A stretch of 64,000 nt of DNA. Source: Lachnoclostridium sp. UBA5890 (GTDB lineage Bacteria > Bacillota > Clostridia > Lachnospirales > Lachnospiraceae). Positions 59,494 to 64,000 of this stretch are shown piece by piece. The DNA lies in NCBI GenBank assembly GCA_002431395.1, contig DJEU01000040.1:34235-98234 (forward strand), written 5' to 3'. Position 1 is the first letter of the stretch; each line of letters opens with the position of its first letter. Below the pieces are notes generated by a model that was not told the origin of the DNA, ran no database searches, and saw only the letters and a program-made list of their open reading frames with translations. The position numbers and the translations under genes were made by a program.

Positions 59494-60564
59494 ATGAGAG
59501 CGAAAAACAGTAAAACAACAAACGGAAATCCGGAATTGATCGAGGCACTGGAAGCTATTGCGAAAGAAAAGGATATCAGCAAAGATGTGTTATTGGAAGC
59601 CATCCAGAATTCTCTTCTGGCAGCCTGCAAAGACCAGTTTGGTAAATCGGATAACATTCGTGTGATCTTAGATGAGACAACAGGAGAATTTCATGTATAT
59701 CAGGATAAGATCGTTGTTGAGGAAGTTCTTGATGATACGCTTGAGATCGCTTTGGCAGAAGCAGAAGCAAGATATGGTGTGACAGATCTGGGAGCGACCG
59801 TAAGCATCGAAGTAACACCAAAGAACTTCGGACGTATTTCCGCGCAGAAGGCAAAACAGGTTGTTGTACAGAAAATTCGCGAAGAAGAAAGAAAAGTTTT
59901 GTATGATCAGTATTATACAAAAGAAAAAGATATTATCACCGGAACGGTTCAGCGTTATTCCAATGGAAACTATACGGTAAATATTGGAAAAATCGATACG
60001 GTTTTGACAGAGCAGGAACAGGTAAAAACAGAACATTTCCGTTCTCATGAAAAAATCCGTGTTTATGTGACCGAAGTAAAAGACACACCAAGAGGACCAA
60101 GAATTGTGATCAGCCGTACGCATCCGGAACTCGTAAAACGTCTGTTTGAAGCAGAAGTGGCAGAGATTCAGAGCGGTGTTGTGGAAATCAAGAGTGTATC
60201 CCGTGAAGCGGGTTCCCGTTCTAAGATCGCAGTGTACAGCCAGAACCCGGATGTCGATGCCGTGGGTGCCTGCGTTGGTATGAATGGTGCGCGTGTCAAT
60301 GCCGTAGTCAATGAACTTCGTGGTGAAAAGATTGACATCATAGAGTGGAATGAAAATCCGGCAATCTTTATCGAGCATGCCCTTAGCCCATCCCGCGTCG
60401 TATCCGTTACGGTGGATGTAGAGGAAAAGAGCGCCTTGGTTGTCGTTCCGGATTATCAGTTGTCACTGGCAATCGGGAAAGAAGGACAGAATGCAAGACT
60501 GGCAGCAAAACTGACCGGTTATAAAATAGATATTAAGAGTGAGACACAGAACCAGGAAGGATAA
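59494..60564 (+). CDS. nusA: Transcription termination/antitermination factor NusA
   Basis: Binds RNA polymerase to modulate pausing and termination. Length 356, the Firmicutes form without C-terminal acidic repeats. N-terminal domain (ELIEALEAIAKEKDISKDVL), S1 domain near 135-200 (ITGTVQRYSNGNYTVNIG), and KH1/KH2 with VGACVGMNGARVNAVVNELRGEKIDIIEW and AIGKEGQNARLAAKLTG-type sequence. GGAGG precedes the ATG. Cotranscribed with the neighbours. Confidence 0.97.
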   Translation: MRAKNSKTTNGNPELIEALEAIAKEKDISKDVLLEAIQNSLLAACKDQFGKSDNIRVILDETTGEFHVYQDKIVVEEVLDDTLEIALAEAEARYGVTDLGATVSIEVTPKNFGRISAQKAKQVVVQKIREEERKVLYDQYYTKEKDIITGTVQRYSNGNYTVNIGKIDTVLTEQEQVKTEHFRSHEKIRVYVTEVKDTPRGPRIVISRTHPELVKRLFEAEVAEIQSGVVEIKSVSREAGSRSKIAVYSQNPDVDAVGACVGMNGARVNAVVNELRGEKIDIIEWNENPAIFIEHALSPSRVVSVTVDVEEKSALVVVPDYQLSLAIGKEGQNARLAAKLTGYKIDIKSETQNQEG

Positions 60565-60576
60565 GAGGTGGTTTTG

Positions 60577-60846
60577 TTGAAAGAAAAGAAGATTCCAATG
60601 AGACAATGCGTCGGCTGCCGCGAGAGCAAAGAAAAAAAGCAGCTGATCCGCATTGTAAAAAATGATCAGGAAATCACAATTGACCGTACCGGAAAGAAAA
60701 ATGGACGTGGTGCATATCTTTGTGACAACTTGGAATGTTTGGCAAAAGCCAGGAAAAACCGCGGCTTGAACCGGGCGTTTCGAATGGAAATTGACGAGTC
60801 AGTATATGAAGAATTAGAAAGGCAGTTGTTGAATGAGTCAAAATAG
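60577..60846 (+). CDS. ylxR: YlxR family RNA-binding protein (RnpM)
   Basis: A small basic protein of about 89 residues. IPMRQCVGCRESKEKKQLIR and DRTGKKNGRGAYLCDNLECL are the family signature (DUF448). A Bacillus homolog was described as a modulator of RNase P. A TTG start at 60577, eight bases after AGAGGTG, fits best; GTG at 60568 is an alternative giving 92 residues. It overlaps ylxQ by 14 bases. Confidence 0.92.
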   Translation: MKEKKIPMRQCVGCRESKEKKQLIRIVKNDQEITIDRTGKKNGRGAYLCDNLECLAKARKNRGLNRAFRMEIDESVYEELERQLLNESK

Positions 60847-61153
60847 AAGCAAAAGTTTGGGGACTCTGGGGTTAGCGATGAAATCCGGAAATGTAGCAAG
60901 TGGAGAATTTCTTACGGAGCAGGCGATTCGTGCCGGCACGGCGCGGCTTGTGATCGTAGCGGAAGATGCATCCGACAATACGAAAAAAAAATTTCGTAAT
61001 TCCTGTTCGTATTATCAGGTCCCTTTGGCAATCAAATTTGACAAGGATACTCTTGGAAATGCGATTGGCAAAGAGTTTCGTGCTTCACTCGCAGTTCTTG
61101 ATCAGGGATTTGCGTCAGCAATTAGTAAAAATTTAGAATTGGAGGAAATGTAA
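60833..61153 (+). CDS. ylxQ: L7Ae/L30e-family RNA-binding protein (YlxQ)
   Basis: A 106-residue protein of the L7Ae/YbxF fold that binds kink-turn RNAs in relatives. Seen: LGLAMKSGNVASGEFLTEQA and ARLVIVAEDASDNTKKKFRN, then YYQVPLAIKFDKDTLGNAIG. The overlap with ylxR implies coupled translation; GAAAGGCAG lies just upstream of the ATG. Confidence 0.93.
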   Translation: MSQNRSKSLGTLGLAMKSGNVASGEFLTEQAIRAGTARLVIVAEDASDNTKKKFRNSCSYYQVPLAIKFDKDTLGNAIGKEFRASLAVLDQGFASAISKNLELEEM

Positions 61154-61154
61154 T

Positions 61155-63908
61155 ATGGCAAAAATGAAGATATTCGAAATTGCAAGAAGTATTCAGGCAA
61201 AAAATAAAGAAATAAAAAGTGGCGATCTGGTAAAGCTTTTGAATGAAAACGGCTTTGATGTCAAAGGGGCAAACAGCAATATTGAAGATAAGGAAATTGC
61301 TTTTTTGTTACAGACATTCAATGATCCGAAAAAAGTGGAAAAGATATTAGCATCGCATAACGCAGAGGAAGCCAAACCGGAAAATGAACCGGAGAAGAAA
61401 GAGCCTGCGAAAGAACAAAAAACGGCAGAACCGGGTAAAGAGAAAAAAGAAGAAAAAACAGAAGAGAAGAAACCGGAAGAAAAGAAGGCAGAAGAGCCTG
61501 TGAAAAAACCGGTTTCGGAAGAGAAAAAGAAAGAGCAAAAAGAGGAGAATAAGAAGAAAGTGCCTGAAACAGAACAAAAGAAAGAAATGCCAGAAAAGAA
61601 GAACGGAAATAACCAATCCAATTCGAATTCCAATTCTAATGACCGCCGCCGCGATAACAACCGCGACAATACGAACCGCGGTGGAAACGATCGTAGAAAT
61701 AATCGTGATAATAACAAACGTGACAACAATCGCGGTGGAAACAATGACCGTGGTAATAACAACGGACGCGGCGACCGTCGTCCAAATAACAATAACAGAA
61801 GCGACCGTAACAATGACCGCAATGCCAATAACCGTGGAGACCGTCGCCCGAACAACAACAATGACCGTCGTGGCGGAAATAATAACCGTGGTAATAACAA
61901 CAACGGACGCGGTGGAAATAATAACCGTAACGGAGAAAAAGTGCTGGAGCGCTTTGAAAAGGCACAGAGCGGATTTGATGGAATCAAACAGGAACAGAAA
62001 AATTCCAGAAAACGTAATAAAAAGCCTGCCGATAAGGGCACATATAAGAAGTCAACAAAAGAAGAAATGAGCCGTATCCGGAGTAAAAAGGATCCAAATC
62101 GTAAAGGTGCGTTTATTAAGCCGGAACCGGTTGTCAAAGAGCCGGAAGAGACGATTAAGCAGATTACGATTCCGGAAAACCTGACGATTCGCGAATTGGC
62201 AGATAAGATGAAGATGCCGGCGGCAGCTCTTGTAAAGAAATTGTTCCTGCAGGGGCAGGTCGTATCTTTGAACCAGGATATTACATTTGAAGAGGCGGAA
62301 GAGATTGCCCTCGAATTTGATATTATTGCAGAAAAAGAAGAAAAGATCGATATGGTGGCAGAACTACTGAAAGAAGACGAAGAAGAGGAAGCAGATCTTG
62401 TAAAACGTCCGCCGGTTGTTTGTGTAATGGGACACGTAGACCACGGTAAAACATCCCTTCTGGATGCCATCCGTGAGGCAAATGTTACTTCCCATGAAGC
62501 AGGTGGTATCACACAGCATATCGGTGCTTATGTCGTTGAGATCAACGGAGAAAAGATTACATTCCTGGATACACCGGGACATGAGGCGTTTACTTCCATG
62601 CGTATGCGTGGAGCCCAGTCTACGGATATTGCAATCCTTGTAGTAGCTGCAGACGATGGTGTTATGCCACAGACAGTCGAAGCTATCAACCATGCGAAGG
62701 CTGCCGGAGTAGAGATTATTGTAGCCATCAATAAGATTGATAAAGAGGGCGCCAATGTAGAACGTGTAAAACAGGAATTGGCAGAATATGAACTGATTCC
62801 GGAAGACTGGGGCGGAAGCACAGTATTTGTACCGGTTTCTGCACATACGAAAGAAGGTATCGAACAGCTTCTTGAGATGATCGTTCTTACTTCGGAAGTG
62901 TTGGAATTAAAAGCAAATCCAAACCGTAAAGCACGTGGTATCGTGATCGAGGCTCGTTTGGATAAAGGACGTGGACCGGTTGCTACCGTATTGGTACAGA
63001 AAGGTACACTCCGCATCGGAGATCATGTGGCGGTCGGACCTGCTCATGGAAAAGTTCGTGCGATGATCGATCACAAGGGAGAGCGAGTGAAAGTGGCAAC
63101 ACCTTCTACGCCTGTAGAAATTCTTGGATTGAGCGGAGCACCGGATGCCGGAGAAATTTTTGTGGCTACCGAGAGCGATAAAGAAGCAAAACAGATCTCA
63201 CAGGCATATATTGATCAGAGTAAAGATAAACTTTTGGAAGAGACAAAATCCAAGAAACTTTCTCTTGATGGTCTGTTTAATCAGATTCAGGCAGGTAATG
63301 TCAAAGATCTGAACCTTATTATCAAGGCAGACGTTCAGGGATCCGTGGAAGCCGTAAAACAGAGTTTGTTAAAACTCGGAAATGAAGAAGTCGCAGTCCG
63401 CGTGATCCATGGTGGTGTTGGTGCCATCACAGAGTCGGATGTATCGTTAGCAAGTGCATCCAATGCGATCATCATCGGATTTAATATCCGCCCGGACAAT
63501 ACCGCCAAAGAAGTGGCAGAGCGTGAAAATGTCGATGTACGTTTGTACCGTGTCATTTACGATGCGATTGAAGATATCGAAAATGCGTTGAAAGGTATGC
63601 TCGAGCCAATTTATGAAGAGAAAGTCATCGGACATGTGGAAGTACGCCAGACATTCAAGGCTTCCGGAGTTGGTACAATCGCCGGTTCCTATGTACTGGA
63701 TGGTAAAGTACAGCGTGGATGCCGTTGCCGTGTATACCGTGGTGATGATATGATCTTTGAAGGAGATCTTGCATCCCTGAAACGCTTCAAAGACGATGTC
63801 AAAGAAGTGGCAGCCGGATACGAATGTGGACTTGTATTTAGCAACTTCAATGATATTCAGATGGAAGACCGTGTAGAATGTTATATCATGGTAGAAGTTC
63901 CAAGATAG
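61155..63908 (+). CDS. infB: Translation initiation factor IF-2
   Basis: GTPase that brings fMet-tRNA to the 30S subunit. Length 917. IF2_N motif at residues 1-50 (KIFEIARSIQAKNKEIKSGD), an acidic and Lys-rich segment (about 75-145), then about 110 residues dominated by Asn, Arg, Asp and Gly. A second IF2_N motif (LTIRELADKMKMPAAALVKK) is near 345. G1 is GHVDHGKTS at 426-434, then DTPGHEAF and NKIDK; domains II-IV end at 917. GGAGGAAA precedes the ATG, one base after the ylxQ stop. Confidence 0.98.
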   Translation: MAKMKIFEIARSIQAKNKEIKSGDLVKLLNENGFDVKGANSNIEDKEIAFLLQTFNDPKKVEKILASHNAEEAKPENEPEKKEPAKEQKTAEPGKEKKEEKTEEKKPEEKKAEEPVKKPVSEEKKKEQKEENKKKVPETEQKKEMPEKKNGNNQSNSNSNSNDRRRDNNRDNTNRGGNDRRNNRDNNKRDNNRGGNNDRGNNNGRGDRRPNNNNRSDRNNDRNANNRGDRRPNNNNDRRGGNNNRGNNNNGRGGNNNRNGEKVLERFEKAQSGFDGIKQEQKNSRKRNKKPADKGTYKKSTKEEMSRIRSKKDPNRKGAFIKPEPVVKEPEETIKQITIPENLTIRELADKMKMPAAALVKKLFLQGQVVSLNQDITFEEAEEIALEFDIIAEKEEKIDMVAELLKEDEEEEADLVKRPPVVCVMGHVDHGKTSLLDAIREANVTSHEAGGITQHIGAYVVEINGEKITFLDTPGHEAFTSMRMRGAQSTDIAILVVAADDGVMPQTVEAINHAKAAGVEIIVAINKIDKEGANVERVKQELAEYELIPEDWGGSTVFVPVSAHTKEGIEQLLEMIVLTSEVLELKANPNRKARGIVIEARLDKGRGPVATVLVQKGTLRIGDHVAVGPAHGKVRAMIDHKGERVKVATPSTPVEILGLSGAPDAGEIFVATESDKEAKQISQAYIDQSKDKLLEETKSKKLSLDGLFNQIQAGNVKDLNLIIKADVQGSVEAVKQSLLKLGNEEVAVRVIHGGVGAITESDVSLASASNAIIIGFNIRPDNTAKEVAERENVDVRLYRVIYDAIEDIENALKGMLEPIYEEKVIGHVEVRQTFKASGVGTIAGSYVLDGKVQRGCRCRVYRGDDMIFEGDLASLKRFKDDVKEVAAGYECGLVFSNFNDIQMEDRVECYIMVEVPR

Positions 63909-63939
63909 TTTGTAAATAGATAGTAACTATTCAGGAGCC

Positions 63940-64000
63940 AATGTATGGAAATCAATGAATCGTCGTGCTTGCACGTAAGAGGCTTTGATTTCCATACATT
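63940..64000. repeat. Perfect 16-bp inverted repeat at the window end
   Basis: AATGTATGGAAATCAA (63940-63955) and its exact complement (63985-64000) enclose 29 bases with GTGCTTGCAC at the centre. No T-run is visible before the window ends. It may be a terminator for infB, a repeated extragenic hairpin or the end of a mobile element. Confidence 0.6.

Noticed and set aside
61639..62070. Thr/Ile-rich plus-strand frame inside infB
   Set aside because: It is an alternative-frame reading of the Asn/Arg/Asp/Gly tract; infB is intact over the whole stretch.
61193..62512. Long open frame on the minus strand opposite infB (about 439 codons)
   Set aside because: It mirrors the codon bias of the infB N-terminal low-complexity region, is Ser/Phe/Leu-rich, and lacks a ribosome site or domain.

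Overview
The window looks like chromosome from a Gram-positive anaerobe of the class Clostridia, most likely family Lachnospiraceae. The evidence is strong AGGAGG-type ribosome sites, sigma-A promoters, the sporulation pair yqfC-yqfD, type III glutamine synthetase, a sodium-pump decarboxylase operon, a type IV pilus locus, and Firmicutes gene orders such as ylxM-ffh-rpsP-khpA-rimM-trmD and rimP-nusA-ylxR-ylxQ-infB. I cannot name the genus from sequence alone. No prophage, insertion sequence transposase or CRISPR array was seen. Layout, 1-16 kb: the 3' part of a secreted beta-sandwich protein is followed by alaS, rpsU and the operon yqfC-yqfD-phoH-ybeY, then a DUF3048 lipoprotein-like gene and a MurJ/SpoVB-type flippase. 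Facing these on the minus strand are two D,D-carboxypeptidases, a small Ig-like protein and glnN. Layout, 16-22 kb: a five-gene operon carries a CoA-type carboxyltransferase, the sodium-pump gamma subunit, a biotin carrier, the pump beta subunit and an oxaloacetate decarboxylase/pyruvate carboxylase-type alpha subunit, followed by a methyltransferase gene. From 22.26 to 23.68 kb lies a gene-poor island of about 1.4 kb, bounded by a 17-bp direct repeat. It holds two versions of a long palindrome, two full copies and one partial copy of a 144-bp inverted-repeat element, and between them a convergent type I toxin-antitoxin-like pair encoding a 33-residue hydrophobic peptide. Layout, 23.7-29.5 kb: signal-recognition and ribosome-maturation genes, then hisB and a HisF-like/HisI/HisE fusion and a 42-residue membrane peptide. 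Layout, 29.5-48.4 kb: a type IV pilus locus contains the assembly and retraction ATPases, platform protein, major pilin, prepilin peptidase, a PilM-PilN fusion, PilO, three pseudopilins, and two large exported proteins of 785 and 1110 residues that may form the tip. An A-rich two-gene insert (an Ig-like protein with a toxin-like C-terminal domain and a GT-C membrane glycosyltransferase) splits the locus. Layout, 48.4-64 kb: rnhB and a small FlhB-like gene, thiSGHE behind an unusual leader hairpin, metA, a GH43 glycosidase, an aldose-epimerase-like gene, sir2 and tRNA-Glu on the minus strand, an ABC exporter with a palindromic operator, and the nusA-infB operon. The window ends in a perfect 16-bp inverted repeat. 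The strongest candidates for something undescribed are the repeat-flanked toxin-antitoxin island and the pilus locus with its giant minor components and inserted toxin-like gene.
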